DNA from: Nocardia terpenica
GTDB lineage: Bacteria; Actinomycetota; Actinomycetes; Mycobacteriales; Mycobacteriaceae
Direction: 5' to 3'
Assembly (NCBI RefSeq): GCF_013186535.1
Contig: NZ_JABMCZ010000005.1
Coordinates: 1,426,001-1,490,000, forward strand
DNA length: 64,000 bases
Of the stretch, positions 17,745 to 26,311 are shown piece after piece. The notes beneath the pieces were generated by a model. That model searched no databases, was not told the origin of the DNA, and saw only the letters and a program-made list of their open reading frames with translations. The position numbers and the translations under genes were made by a program. The first letter of the stretch is position 1. Each line of letters opens with the position of its first letter.

Positions 17745-19247
17745 TCAGTTCTGCGCGACCCCGGCGCGTGTCGGCGTGTTGTCGGTGAGCCGCAGCGCCT
17801 TACTGGACCAGTCCCACACCTCGTGGAACAGCGCCTGATTCTCCGACAGTTTCACCCCGAGCGACGGGATCATGTCCTTCAGCCTCGGCGTCCAGTCGGC
17901 GTACTCGCGCGGGAAGCACTTCTGTAGCACGTCGAGCATGGCGCTGACACAGGTGGACGCGCCCGGCGAGGCGCCGAGCAGGCCCGCGATCGTGCCGTCG
18001 CCGGCGGTGATCACCGCGGTACCGAATTCCAGCACGCCGCCGGCGCCCTTGCGGCGGATCACCTGCACGCGCTGTCCGGCGGTGATCAGTTCCCAGTCGT
18101 GCCCGTCGGCGCGCGGGACGAACTCCTCCAGCGAGGCCACCCGCCCCGCCGGGGACTTCAGCAGCTCGGAGACGAGGTATTTGGTCAGGCTCATCTCGGT
18201 GACGCCGACGCCGAGCATGGAGAAGATATTGTTCGGCTTGACCGACCGGAACAGATCGGAGTTCTTGCCGTCCTTGAGGAACTTCGGCGTCCACCCGGCG
18301 TACGGGCCGAACAGCAGGCCGCGATTGCCGTGGATGACGCGAGTGTCCAAGTGCGGCACCGACATCGGCGGCGCGCCCACCGCGGCCCGGCCGTACACCT
18401 TGGCCTCGTGGCGGCGGATCAGCTCCGGGTTGGTGCAGCGCAGGAACAGGCCGCTCACCGGGAAGCCGCCGATGCCGCTCATCTCCTTGATGCCCGCCTT
18501 CTGCAGCAGTGGCAGCGCATAGCCACCCGCGCCGACGAACACGAATTTCGCGTTCACCGTGCGGGTTTCGCGGGTGCGGACATTGCGCACCCGCACGTTC
18601 CAGCTGCCGTCGGACTGCTTGGACAGGTTGCGGACCTCGTTGCCGAAGCCGATCTGCACGCCCGCGGAGCCCAGGTAGGCCAGCAGCTGCCGGGTGAGCG
18701 AGCCGAAGTCGATGTCGGTGCCGCTGTCGGTCCAGTTCAGCGCGACCGGGTCGGAGAAGTCACGGCCCCGGGCCATCAGCGGCAGGCGGCGGGTGAACTC
18801 GTCCGCGTCGTCGATGAACCGCATGCCCTCGAACAGCGGGTGCCGCGACAGCGCCTCGTGGCGCTTGCGCAGGTAGTCGACGCCGTCCGCGCCGTGGCAG
18901 AAGCTGACGTGCGGGACGGGGTTGATGAAGTCGGAGGGGTCGCCGATGACGCCGTTCTCCACCGAGTGGGCCCAGAACTGGCGCGACACCTGGAAGCGCT
19001 CGTTGATATCGATCGCCTTGGAGATGTCGACGAAGCCGTCGGGCTTGCGCGGGGTGTAGTTCAGCTCGCAGAGGGCGGAATGGCCGGTGCCCGCGTTGTT
19101 CCAGGGGTCGCTGCTCTCGGGAGCGGCGGCATCCAGGCGCTCGAACATGGTGATGGACCAGTCCGGCTGCAACTGTCGAAGCAGTGCGCCGAGAGTGGCA
19201 CTCATGATGCCGGCACCGATGAGGACTACATCGGTCTTTTCAGTCAT
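17745..19247 (-). CDS. mqo: Malate:quinone oxidoreductase
   Basis: A 500-residue peripheral membrane flavoenzyme that oxidises malate to oxaloacetate and passes electrons to quinone. The FAD-binding Rossmann motif is DVVLIGAGIMSATLGALL at residue 5. Then come the family segments STWNNAGTGHSALCELNYTP-like (here DPWNNAGTGHSALCELNY) and VSFCHGADGVDYLRKRHEAL. The C-terminal LLGASPGASTCVSAMLDVL is the second FAD contact. Length is normal. The ATG at 19247 begins the conserved part; the longer frame to 19319 is not supported. It is the same neighbour as in mycobacteria (Rv2852c). Confidence 0.96.
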   Translation of the reverse strand: MTEKTDVVLIGAGIMSATLGALLRQLQPDWSITMFERLDAAAPESSDPWNNAGTGHSALCELNYTPRKPDGFVDISKAIDINERFQVSRQFWAHSVENGVIGDPSDFINPVPHVSFCHGADGVDYLRKRHEALSRHPLFEGMRFIDDADEFTRRLPLMARGRDFSDPVALNWTDSGTDIDFGSLTRQLLAYLGSAGVQIGFGNEVRNLSKQSDGSWNVRVRNVRTRETRTVNAKFVFVGAGGYALPLLQKAGIKEMSGIGGFPVSGLFLRCTNPELIRRHEAKVYGRAAVGAPPMSVPHLDTRVIHGNRGLLFGPYAGWTPKFLKDGKNSDLFRSVKPNNIFSMLGVGVTEMSLTKYLVSELLKSPAGRVASLEEFVPRADGHDWELITAGQRVQVIRRKGAGGVLEFGTAVITAGDGTIAGLLGASPGASTCVSAMLDVLQKCFPREYADWTPRLKDMIPSLGVKLSENQALFHEVWDWSSKALRLTDNTPTRAGVAQN

Positions 19248-19463
19248 CGCAGCGTTCGGCACTGGTAGATCGACTTCCTTGTCCTGCGCGGCCGCCACCG
19301 GGCGGACCAACCTGGCCATTTGTGTTGCGGGAACGAGGTTACCCGCCGTTCACTTCAACTTGATTGTGCCCCTCACCATGCCCGTTTCCGAAAACGTCGA
19401 ACCCGGATGTGACCTATCCGTCTCGGCCCTGCCATCGCTGAGCGGGTCGAATATCGTGAACCT

Positions 19464-20507
19464 GTGACGAACGAGACGCCCGTTGCCGAGTCACGCGCCC
19501 TCGCGTGGCAACCGGATGTGCTGGGCACCGGCTACGAACAGCTGACCATTCCGCTGGGCACCGACCCCGACGGCGAGGGCACCGTCGAGGCCACCCTCAT
19601 CCGCCACACTCCCGCCGATCCGGCGGCCGAGACGACCACCGGCGCGGTGCTCTACCTGCACGGATTCACCGACTACTTCTTCCAGCGGCACCTGGCCGAG
19701 CACATGGCCGCCCGCGGGTTCCGATTTTACGCCTTGGACCTGCGCAAATGCGGGCGATCCCGACGAGAGGGACAGACCGCGCACTACGTGACCGAGCTGG
19801 CCCTCTACGACGCCGAGCTGAACCACGCGCTGCGCATCGTCCGCGAGGAGACCGGGCTGCCGGTGCTGGTCCTGGCGCACTCCACCGGCGGGCTGGTCGC
19901 CTCGCTGTGGCTGGACCGGTTACAGCGCGCGGGAGGCGTTGCGGCGCAGGGCATCATCGGGCTGGCGCTGAACAGCCCGTGGTTCGATCTGCAGGGGCCC
20001 TCGTACTACCGCACCGTCGGCACGCCGCTGATCCACGGCCTGGGCCGATTGCGGGCGATGGCGAAGCTCCCGGGCAGCGAGCTGACCACCTACGGCGACA
20101 GCCTGCATCACAGCGCGGCGGGCGAGTGGGACTACAACCTGGACTGGAAGCCGCTGACCGGATTCCCGGTTCACTTCGGCTGGCTGCGGGCGATCCGCCG
20201 CGGCCACGCGCAGCTGCATCGCGGGCTCGATGTCGGTGTGCCCGCGCTGATCCTGCGCTCGAAGGTGACCAAGTTCATGCGCCGATACGGCCCGGCCGCC
20301 GACGTCTCCGACGTGGTGCTGGACGTGCGCCAGATTCAGCGCTGGTCGGGCTGTCTCGGCGATCGCACGAACATCGTGCCGATCGAGGGCGCCCGCCACG
20401 ATGTCTTCCTGTCCTCGGAGCGGGTGCGCGCCCGGGCGTTCGCCGAATTCGATGCGTGGCTGGACTGGTTGGCCGATTTCCGATCGAACGGCGCTGCGGC
20501 GGACTAG
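19464..20507 (+). CDS. Alpha/beta hydrolase (serine lysophospholipase-like)
   Basis: A 347-residue alpha/beta hydrolase of the lysophospholipase/monoacylglycerol lipase type. The oxyanion region is LYLHGFTDYFFQ, the nucleophile elbow LVLAHSTGGLVAS (Ser in AHSTG), and the late catalytic His is in EGARHDVFLS. There is no signal peptide, so it is probably cytosolic. The GTG at 19464 is the start. It corresponds in position to Rv2854 downstream of mqo, and is divergent from mqo with a 216-bp promoter region between them. Confidence 0.85.
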   Translation: MTNETPVAESRALAWQPDVLGTGYEQLTIPLGTDPDGEGTVEATLIRHTPADPAAETTTGAVLYLHGFTDYFFQRHLAEHMAARGFRFYALDLRKCGRSRREGQTAHYVTELALYDAELNHALRIVREETGLPVLVLAHSTGGLVASLWLDRLQRAGGVAAQGIIGLALNSPWFDLQGPSYYRTVGTPLIHGLGRLRAMAKLPGSELTTYGDSLHHSAAGEWDYNLDWKPLTGFPVHFGWLRAIRRGHAQLHRGLDVGVPALILRSKVTKFMRRYGPAADVSDVVLDVRQIQRWSGCLGDRTNIVPIEGARHDVFLSSERVRARAFAEFDAWLDWLADFRSNGAAAD

Positions 20508-20529
20508 GTTTCGGCTCGCAGTAACGCGC

Positions 20530-21093
20530 TCACCATTGGCCGCTGCGGAGCACGATCTCGGTGGCGAGTTCGTGGTCGGCCTCGGTGGCCGGGGCGGCGG
20601 ATTCCACGGTGGTGATGCGGAACTCGCCGTAGACGTGGCGGCCGGAGGCGTCGGCCACCGCGCGCGGCAGGCGCTTGGTGGCCACGACGGTGGTGGGGAT
20701 CTCCACGGCCGGGCAGCCGGGGTCGGCGACGGTGCCGTCCGGGCCGGGCGCGGCGGGGTGTCCGCTGCCGACCGCGACCAGGCCGATGAAGCGGCCGAAT
20801 CCGCGTGCGCACAGCTGCCAGGCCAGGTCGGCGCCCGCGCCGGAGCCGACCAGGTTGGCCCAGGGCACCCCCAGCTCGTCCAGCAGGGCGTACACCGTCG
20901 GCGCGTCCAGCTCGTCGACGGACTCGACCGCGATGGTGCGCAGATCGGAGTTGTGCAACCGGGCACTGACCCGGTCGTAGACGTCGGCCGGGTCGCCCGC
21001 GTCGGGGAGCAGCAGCACGGTGTGCCGGGACTGCGGCCCACCGACTCGCACGGTCCAGGTGCGGTCACCGACCGCGATCCGTCGAGTTTCCAT
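20530..21093 (-). CDS. Alpha/beta hydrolase-fold protein lacking the nucleophile Ser
   Basis: A 187-residue protein with the alpha/beta hydrolase layout: an early strand VLLLPDAGDPADVYDRV in place of the HG oxyanion loop, a nucleophile-elbow region LVGSGAGADLAWQL, and a strand FIGLVAVGSGHPA after it. The elbow reads G-S-G-A-G, so the residue at the nucleophile position is Gly rather than Ser, and no late His box is evident. It is shorter than active family members. I read it as a non-catalytic or altered member. It ends 22 bp from the convergent hydrolase gene. Confidence 0.65.
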   Translation of the reverse strand: METRRIAVGDRTWTVRVGGPQSRHTVLLLPDAGDPADVYDRVSARLHNSDLRTIAVESVDELDAPTVYALLDELGVPWANLVGSGAGADLAWQLCARGFGRFIGLVAVGSGHPAAPGPDGTVADPGCPAVEIPTTVVATKRLPRAVADASGRHVYGEFRITTVESAAPATEADHELATEIVLRSGQW

Positions 21094-21234
21094 GCCGCCC
21101 CACGCTACCCGCCCCCGCCGCCCCCGACCGCGTGTTGCTGACCACGATTCGGGCGGGCCACTGCCCGCGCCACTCAGCTGTGTATCCCGTCATCCCGGCA
21201 CACTCCCCCTATGCTCCGGACACGCTCACTCCAT

Positions 21235-21261
21235 GTTCCCGGCATGCTTTTGGCCGGGAAC
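21235..21261. repeat. Solitary hairpin element
   Basis: One copy of the hairpin: arms GTTCCCGGC/GCCGGGAAC around loop ATGCTTTTG. It stands alone, without a partner or array, 12 bp beyond the 3' end of cobQ, where it could act as a terminator for the minus-strand cobQ transcript. The T-run belongs to the loop rather than following the stem, so it is not a standard intrinsic terminator. Confidence 0.8.
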
Positions 21262-21273
21262 CACGCGGACAGA

Positions 21274-22794
21274 TCAGATACCGACGGTGAGAGTAGGCAA
21301 ACCCTGCGGAGCCCCCTCGACGATCAAACGTTCCAGATAGTCGAGATCGAGGTTCTTCTCGACCAGATCGGCCAGCAGATCCAGCTGCGCATCCCGGATG
21401 GCGGCCACCGAAACATCCTCGGCGACAATGAAATCCCGGCGTCCGGCGCGCGAGGCGACCTCGGTCAGCCAGGCGCGGCGGAAGGCATCGGATTCCATGA
21501 GGCCGTGCAGGTGGGTGCCCCAGATCGCCTCGCGGACACTGCCTTCGGGGCGGCCGTCGGGGAGTCGGAGCCAGGCCGGATCGCCGCTGCGCCGAACGCG
21601 GCCGTGGTGGATCTCGTAGCCGCTCACCGGGATTGCACCCGTCCGGCGGCCGGTGGTGCGCCGCAGGATCTTCGGGTCGGCGAATTCGATATCCAGGTCC
21701 AGCAGGCCGAGGCCGTCGACCTCCCCCGCGCCCGATTCGACGTCGTCGGCGATGCGGCGGCCCAGCATCTGATAGCCGCCGCAGATACCGAGAATGGGCC
21801 CGCCCGTCGCGGCGCGAGCGCGCAGGGCATCGGCAATTCCGGTGCGGCGCAACCATTCCAGGTCGCTCACCGTCGCCTTGCTGCCGGGCAGCACGACCAG
21901 GTCGGCCCCGGCCAGCCGGGAGGGCTCGGTCACCCAGCGCACGGCGACGCCGGGTTCGCAGGCGAGGGCCTCGACGTCGGTGGAGTTGGAGATGCGCGGC
22001 AGGCGGATCGCGGCGACGGTGAGCCAGTCGGTCCCGCGCGGGGGCCGGGGGCGGCCGACGGGCGCGTCGGCGACGGTGCCGAGCGAGTCCTCGGCGTCGA
22101 TCCAGAGGTCCTCGGCGTACGGGAGCACGCCCAGGGTGGGGCGGCCGGTGAGCTCGGCGAGCCGGTCCAGGCCGGGGCGCAGCAGGTCGACGTCGCCGCG
22201 GAACTTGTTCACGACGAAGCCCGAGATCAGCTGCTGGTCTTCGGGTTCCAGGATGGCGACGGTGCCGAACAGGTGCGCGAGCACGCCGCCGCGGTCGATG
22301 TCGCCCACCAGCAGCACCGGCAGATCCGCCGCCCGAGCCAGGCCCATGTTCGCCAGATCGGTTGCGCGCAGGTTGATCTCGGCGGGCGAGCCCGCGCCCT
22401 CGCAGACCACAACATCGAATTCGGCACGCAGCGCGGCCAATTCGTCGGCCACCACCCGCCGCAGCCGCCGCCGATGCCGGAAGTAGTCCCCCGCGCCCAC
22501 GGTGTCGACCGCCCGCCCCCGCACCACCAGCTGCGACCGCCGATCGCTGCCCGGTTTGAGCAGCACCGGATTGAACCGCACGCTCGGCTCCAGCCCACAC
22601 GCCCGCGCCTGCAACGCCTGCGCCCGCCCGATCTCCCCACCGTCGAGCGTCACCACCGAATTGTTCGACATGTTCTGCGCCTTGAACGGCGCCACCCGCA
22701 CCCCCCGCCGCGCCAGCATCCGGCAAACCCCCGCCACCACAACACTTTTCCCGGCATCCGAGGTCGTACCGGCAACCAGCAGCGCACCCTTCAC
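21274..22794 (-). CDS. cobQ: Cobyric acid synthase (adenosylcobyrinate amidase)
   Basis: A 506-residue ATP/glutamine-dependent enzyme that amidates the b, d, e and g side chains of adenosylcobyrinic acid a,c-diamide. The N-terminal P-loop-like GTTSDAGKSVVVAGVCR is followed by FKAQNMSNNSVV. The central VCEGAGSPAEINLRATDLANMGLA is diagnostic. The C-terminal amidotransferase has the nucleophile in LGICGGYQMLG and the catalytic His in WGTHLHGLMES. The start is the GTG at 22794. It lies between a solitary hairpin at its 3' end and a 27-bp tandem array at its 5' end. Confidence 0.96.
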   Translation of the reverse strand: MKGALLVAGTTSDAGKSVVVAGVCRMLARRGVRVAPFKAQNMSNNSVVTLDGGEIGRAQALQARACGLEPSVRFNPVLLKPGSDRRSQLVVRGRAVDTVGAGDYFRHRRRLRRVVADELAALRAEFDVVVCEGAGSPAEINLRATDLANMGLARAADLPVLLVGDIDRGGVLAHLFGTVAILEPEDQQLISGFVVNKFRGDVDLLRPGLDRLAELTGRPTLGVLPYAEDLWIDAEDSLGTVADAPVGRPRPPRGTDWLTVAAIRLPRISNSTDVEALACEPGVAVRWVTEPSRLAGADLVVLPGSKATVSDLEWLRRTGIADALRARAATGGPILGICGGYQMLGRRIADDVESGAGEVDGLGLLDLDIEFADPKILRRTTGRRTGAIPVSGYEIHHGRVRRSGDPAWLRLPDGRPEGSVREAIWGTHLHGLMESDAFRRAWLTEVASRAGRRDFIVAEDVSVAAIRDAQLDLLADLVEKNLDLDYLERLIVEGAPQGLPTLTVGI

Positions 22795-22810
22795 GCGAGT
22801 CCGCCCCCCG

Positions 22811-23250
22811 CACTCCAGCGCACAGCCAAACCTCCACGATCCCAGCGCGCAGCCAAACCATCACGAGCCCAGCACGCAGCCAGACCATCACGATCCCGAC
22901 GCGCGGCCAAACCATCACGATCCCGGCGTGCAGCCAAACCATCACGATCCCGACGCGCGGCCAAACCATCATGAGCCCAGCGCGCGGCCAAACCTCCACG
23001 AGCCCGGCACGCGACCAAACCATCACGAGCCCAGCACGCGACCAAACCATCACGAGCCCAGCGCGCAGCCAAACCATCACGAGCCCAGCACGCGGCCAAA
23101 CCATCACGAGCCCAGCGCGCAGCCAAACCTCCACGAGCCCAGCACGCGGCCAAACCATCACGAGCCCGGCATGCGGCCAGACCTTCATGATTCCGGCGTG
23201 CTTTTGGCCGGAATCTCGCGGCGGATTCCGGCCAAAAGCACGCCGGAATC
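22811..23250. repeat. 27-bp tandem array ending in a hairpin pair
   Basis: From 22835 to 23185 there are 13 uninterrupted units of exactly 27 bp (plus a diverged partial unit before them). Typical units read CACGAGCCCAGCGCGC then AGCCAAACCAT. The next register position, 23186, begins the forward hairpin (23189-23215, arms GATTCCGGC/GCCGGAATC). A reverse copy follows at 23224-23250 with the same changed arms. Each unit is the left half of the hairpin up to the GTGC of its loop, joined to a spacer. The 27-bp length leaves nine-codon open frames on both strands that mimic repetitive proteins; they have no RBS. The block separates cobQ from map. Confidence 0.9.
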
Positions 23251-23284
23251 ATGAAGGGACTCATGACCGAGAAGGTGAAAGGAC

Positions 23285-24148
23285 TCACGGGAGGGTGAGG
23301 ATTTCCGCGCCCTCGTCGGTGACCACCAGGGTGTGTTCGAACTGGGCCGTCCACCGGCGGTCCTTGGTGACCACGGTCCAGCCGTCGTCCCAGATGTCGT
23401 AGTCGATGCCGCCCAGGTTGATCATGGGCTCGATGGTGAAGGTCATGCCGGGCTCGATGACCGAGTCGATGGCGGGCTGGTCGTAGTGCAGGATGACCAG
23501 GCCGCTGTGGAAGGTGGGGCCGACGCCGTGGCCGGTGAAGTCGCGCACCACGCCGTAGCCGAAGCGGTTGGCGTAGGACTCGATGACGCGCCCGATCACA
23601 TTGAGCGCCCGGCCCGGCCGCACCGCCTTGATGGCCCGCATGGTGGCCTCCTCGGTCCGCTCGACCAGCAGGCGCGCCTCCTCGCTCACGTCGCCCGCGA
23701 GGAAGGTCCGGTTGGTGTCGCCGTGCACGCCGTCGATGTAGGCGGTGACATCGATATTGACGATGTCGCCGTCCTCGATCACCGTCGAGTCCGGGATGCC
23801 GTGGCAGATGACCTCGTTCAGCGAGGTGCAGCAGGACTTGGGAAATCCCTTGTAGCCCAGCGTCGACGGGTACGCGCCGTGGTCGCACAGGTACTCGTGC
23901 ACGATGCGGTCCAGCTCGTCGGTGGTGACGCCGGGCGCGACCGCCTTGCCCGCCTCGTCGAGCGCCTGCGCGGCGAGCTTGCCCGCGAGGCGCATCCGCT
24001 CGATGGTCTCGGGCGTCTGCACCCACGGCTCGCGGCCCTCGTTGACGGTCTTCTTCCACGCGTACTCGGGCCGCTCGATCGTGTGCGGCACCTCCCGAAT
24101 CGGCGACTGGATACCGGGAACGAGCGGCTTGCGGGTGCGGACTGACAT
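23285..24148 (-). CDS. map: Type I methionine aminopeptidase
   Basis: A 287-residue cytosolic metalloprotease that removes the initiator Met. The five metal ligands are all present: Asp in VNIDVTAYIDG, Asp in GVHGDTNRTF, His in FTGHGVGPTFHSG, Glu in TIEPMINLGG and Glu in AQFEHTLVV. The ~40-residue N-terminal extension (KPLVPG...PEYAWKK) contains the PxxPxR-like stretch seen in the longer actinobacterial MetAP (MapB type). The ATG at 24148 is chosen over an in-frame start at 24220. Its position after the corrinoid block matches Rv2861c. Confidence 0.96.
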   Translation of the reverse strand: MSVRTRKPLVPGIQSPIREVPHTIERPEYAWKKTVNEGREPWVQTPETIERMRLAGKLAAQALDEAGKAVAPGVTTDELDRIVHEYLCDHGAYPSTLGYKGFPKSCCTSLNEVICHGIPDSTVIEDGDIVNIDVTAYIDGVHGDTNRTFLAGDVSEEARLLVERTEEATMRAIKAVRPGRALNVIGRVIESYANRFGYGVVRDFTGHGVGPTFHSGLVILHYDQPAIDSVIEPGMTFTIEPMINLGGIDYDIWDDGWTVVTKDRRWTAQFEHTLVVTDEGAEILTLP

Positions 24149-24241
24149 GCACACAAGAGTAGACGCAACATCCGACGCGCCGACCGCCGCGCCGGACCCT
24201 CCGGAATTTATCCGGACCACGGTCCGTTTAGCCTAGCGACA

Positions 24242-25276
24242 GTGACGACCTCGGAACGGAGTGACGGAATGGAACTGGGCCTGACAACCTTCGCGGAGCG
24301 GCACGCCGTCGGCGATCGCCCCGCGCCCGGCGCGGGAGTGCGCCTGCGCGAGGTGGTCGAGGAGGCGGTGGCCGCCGAGCGAGCCGGTCTGGACGTCTAC
24401 GGCATCGGCGAGCATCATCGCGCCGATTTCGCCGCCTCGGCCCCGGCCATGGTGCTGGCCACCATCGCGGGACGCACCGAGCGCATCCGGCTGACCAGCG
24501 CGGTGAGCGTGCTGAGCTCCGACGATCCGGTCCGGCTGTATCAGCAGTTCGCGACGCTGGACCTGCTGTCGGACGGCCGCGCCGAGCTGATGGCCGGGCG
24601 CGGCTCGTTCATCGAGTCGTTCCCGCTGTTCGGCTACGACCTCGCCGATTACGACGAGCTGTTCGCCGAGAAGCTGGCGCTACTGCTGCGCCTGCGCGAG
24701 GACGAGCCGGTGACCTGGTCGGGCCGCTTCCGCGCGCCACTGACCGATGCCGTGGTGTATCCGCGCACCGAGCGCCCGCTCCCGGTGTGGATCGCGGTGG
24801 GCGGCAGCCCCGAATCCGTCGCCCGCGCGGGCCTGCTGGGCCTGCCGCTGGCGATCGCCATCATCGGCGGCGAACCGGCCCGCTTCCGCCCGCTGGTCGA
24901 CCTGTACCACCGCGCGCTCGAGCAGGGCGGCCACGAGCCGCAGCCCATCGCGGTGCACGCGCACGGCTACGTCGCCGACACCGACGAGCAGGCGGTCGCC
25001 GACTTCTACGAGCCCTACGCCGCCGCCATGACCGGCCTGGGCCGCGAACGCGGCTGGAACCCGATGACCCGCACCCAGTTCGACGCCCTCCGCTCCCCCG
25101 CAGGCTCCCTCTTCCTGGGCACCCCCGACCACGTCGCCGAAAAAATCGCCGACCTCCGCGACACCCTCGGCCTCACCCGCTTCATGCTCCACCCGAGCGT
25201 CGGCACCCTGCCCCACGAGAAGGTCCTGCACACCATCGAATTGCTGGGCGAGAAGGTGGCACCCCAGGTCCACTGA
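24242..25276 (+). CDS. LLM-class flavin-dependent oxidoreductase (luciferase-like)
   Basis: A 344-residue TIM-barrel monooxygenase-like protein. The N-terminal MELGLTTFAERHAVGD, the strand-loop VYGIGEHHRADFAASAP, then IRLTSAVSVLSSDDPVRLYQQFATLDLLSDGRAELMAGRGS are the classic FMN/F420-binding luciferase segments. The C-terminal LGTPDHVAEKIADLRDTLG is also typical. The GTG at 24242 and the ATG at 24269 are both usable starts. It is divergent from map (93-bp gap). The substrate is unknown. Confidence 0.9.
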   Translation: MTTSERSDGMELGLTTFAERHAVGDRPAPGAGVRLREVVEEAVAAERAGLDVYGIGEHHRADFAASAPAMVLATIAGRTERIRLTSAVSVLSSDDPVRLYQQFATLDLLSDGRAELMAGRGSFIESFPLFGYDLADYDELFAEKLALLLRLREDEPVTWSGRFRAPLTDAVVYPRTERPLPVWIAVGGSPESVARAGLLGLPLAIAIIGGEPARFRPLVDLYHRALEQGGHEPQPIAVHAHGYVADTDEQAVADFYEPYAAAMTGLGRERGWNPMTRTQFDALRSPAGSLFLGTPDHVAEKIADLRDTLGLTRFMLHPSVGTLPHEKVLHTIELLGEKVAPQVH

Positions 25277-25280
25277 GGCG

Positions 25281-25496
25281 GTCCCGGCCAAAAGCACGCC
25301 GGGACCATATGATCGGGCACGCCCACCCCACGATCCCGGCACAACCCACCCCACGACCCCGGCACAACCCACCCCACAATCCCGGCACAACCCACCCCAC
25401 GACCCCGGCACAACCCACCCCACAATCCCGGCACAACCCACCCCACAATCCCGGCACGACCCACTCCACGATCCCGGCATGCTTTTGGCCGGGATC
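25281..25496. repeat. Hairpin pair enclosing a 23-bp tandem array
   Basis: A reverse hairpin at 25281-25305 (arms GTCCCGGC/GCCGGGAC) and a forward hairpin at 25470-25496 (arms GATCCCGGC/GCCGGGATC, loop ATGCTTTTG) enclose seven units from 25311 to 25469. Six are exactly 23 bp: GATCCCGGCAC followed by AACCCACCCCAC. The forward hairpin begins exactly at the next unit boundary. The block sits between the convergent LLM and GntR genes and could end both transcripts. Confidence 0.9.
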
Positions 25497-25511
25497 ACTT
25501 ATGGCGCAGCA

Positions 25512-26216
25512 CTATTCCCGGAGGCGGGTTTCGAAGGCCATGCGGTCGCCTCGGTAGAGGGAGCGGACTCGTTCCAGTGGGGTGTCGTCGGTGTCCACCG
25601 TGCGGCGGTTCAGCAGGATCATCGGGAGGGCGGTGGTGCATTCGAGCAAGGCCGCCTCGCGGGGGGAGGCCAGGACTGTTTCTATGCGCTCCAGGGCCGA
25701 GCCGAAGACGACGCCCGCGGTGCGGAGGGCGGCGTAGAGGGAGGTGGTGGGGTCGTAGGTGGCGCGGAGGTGGCCGAAGCGGTCGAGGGGCAGGAAAGTG
25801 CTTTCCAGGCCGATCTTTTCGCCGTCGGCCAGCAGGATGCGTTCCAGGTGCATGACCGTCGTATCCTCCGGGATGTCCAGTGCCGCGGCGGTATCGGCGT
25901 CGGCGGGGACGTCGGTCCAGCCGACCACCAGGCGGCCGGGCTTGCGGCCCAGGCTGATCGCGCCCTCGGTGTAGGAGCGCAGCGACAGCGGCTGCACCAG
26001 CTTCGGGCGCGACACCACCGTGCCCCGGCCCTGGCGGCGAATCCGGCCCTCCACCAAGAGTTCTCGCAACGCGTGCCGCACGGTCTCGCGCGCGACCGCG
26101 AAGCGGGCCGCCAGCTCGCGCTCCGACGGCACCGGGTCCCCCTCGGCGAGTTCGTGCAGTATCGCCTCGATCTCGGTGCGCACCCGATACGCCTTGGGCA
26201 GCCGCGTTGCGTCCAT
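25512..26216 (-). CDS. GntR/HutC family regulator of the aminophosphonate operon
   Basis: A 234-residue GntR regulator, HutC branch. The N-terminal winged helix is present (AYRVRTEIEAILHELAEGDPVPSERELAARFAVARETVRHALREL, with the helix-turn-helix at about residues 32-55), followed by GRIRRQGRGTVVSRPK. The C-terminal UTRA effector domain closes with SLYRGDRMAFETRLRE. The ATG at 26216 is the likely start. It is divergent from the phosphonate operon, and two GGTCTA-type palindromes lie in the intergenic DNA, like the TGGTATAGACCA sites of mycobacterial PhnF. An aminophosphonate-sensing repressor is the simplest reading. Confidence 0.85.
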   Translation of the reverse strand: MDATRLPKAYRVRTEIEAILHELAEGDPVPSERELAARFAVARETVRHALRELLVEGRIRRQGRGTVVSRPKLVQPLSLRSYTEGAISLGRKPGRLVVGWTDVPADADTAAALDIPEDTTVMHLERILLADGEKIGLESTFLPLDRFGHLRATYDPTTSLYAALRTAGVVFGSALERIETVLASPREAALLECTTALPMILLNRRTVDTDDTPLERVRSLYRGDRMAFETRLRE

Positions 26217-26231
26217 GCCGACAGCGTACCG

Positions 26232-26251
26232 CAATTGGTCTATACCAATTG
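26232..26251. promoter_or_regulatory. GntR operator 1
   Basis: CAATTGGTCTATACCAATTG is a 20-base inverted repeat, symmetric except in the central four bases, 16 bp upstream of the GntR start. Its core TGGTCTATACCA resembles the PhnF site TGGTATAGACCA described in mycobacteria. It is well placed for autoregulation. Confidence 0.75.
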
Positions 26252-26283
26252 TTAACCCATCGTTCGCGCGGGTAACACCCTAC

Positions 26284-26293
26284 GGTCTAGACC
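26284..26293. promoter_or_regulatory. GntR operator 2
   Basis: GGTCTAGACC is a perfect 10-base palindrome and shares the GGTCTA half-site with operator 1. It ends 18 bp before the ATG of the FAD oxidoreductase gene, where bound regulator would block the operon promoter or ribosome loading region. Confidence 0.65.
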
Positions 26294-26311
26294 ATTGCGC
26301 ATGATGCTGGC

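Noticed and set aside
22811..23188. Repetitive protein with nine-residue repeats (frames reading MVWPRAGLV or SPARGQTIT)
   Set aside because: The 27-bp unit length keeps all frames open. There is no RBS, the repeats continue into a hairpin, and both strands look equally protein-like.
22811..25496. CRISPR array
   Set aside because: Units are contiguous with no unique spacers, are only 23-27 bp in total, and no cas genes are near.
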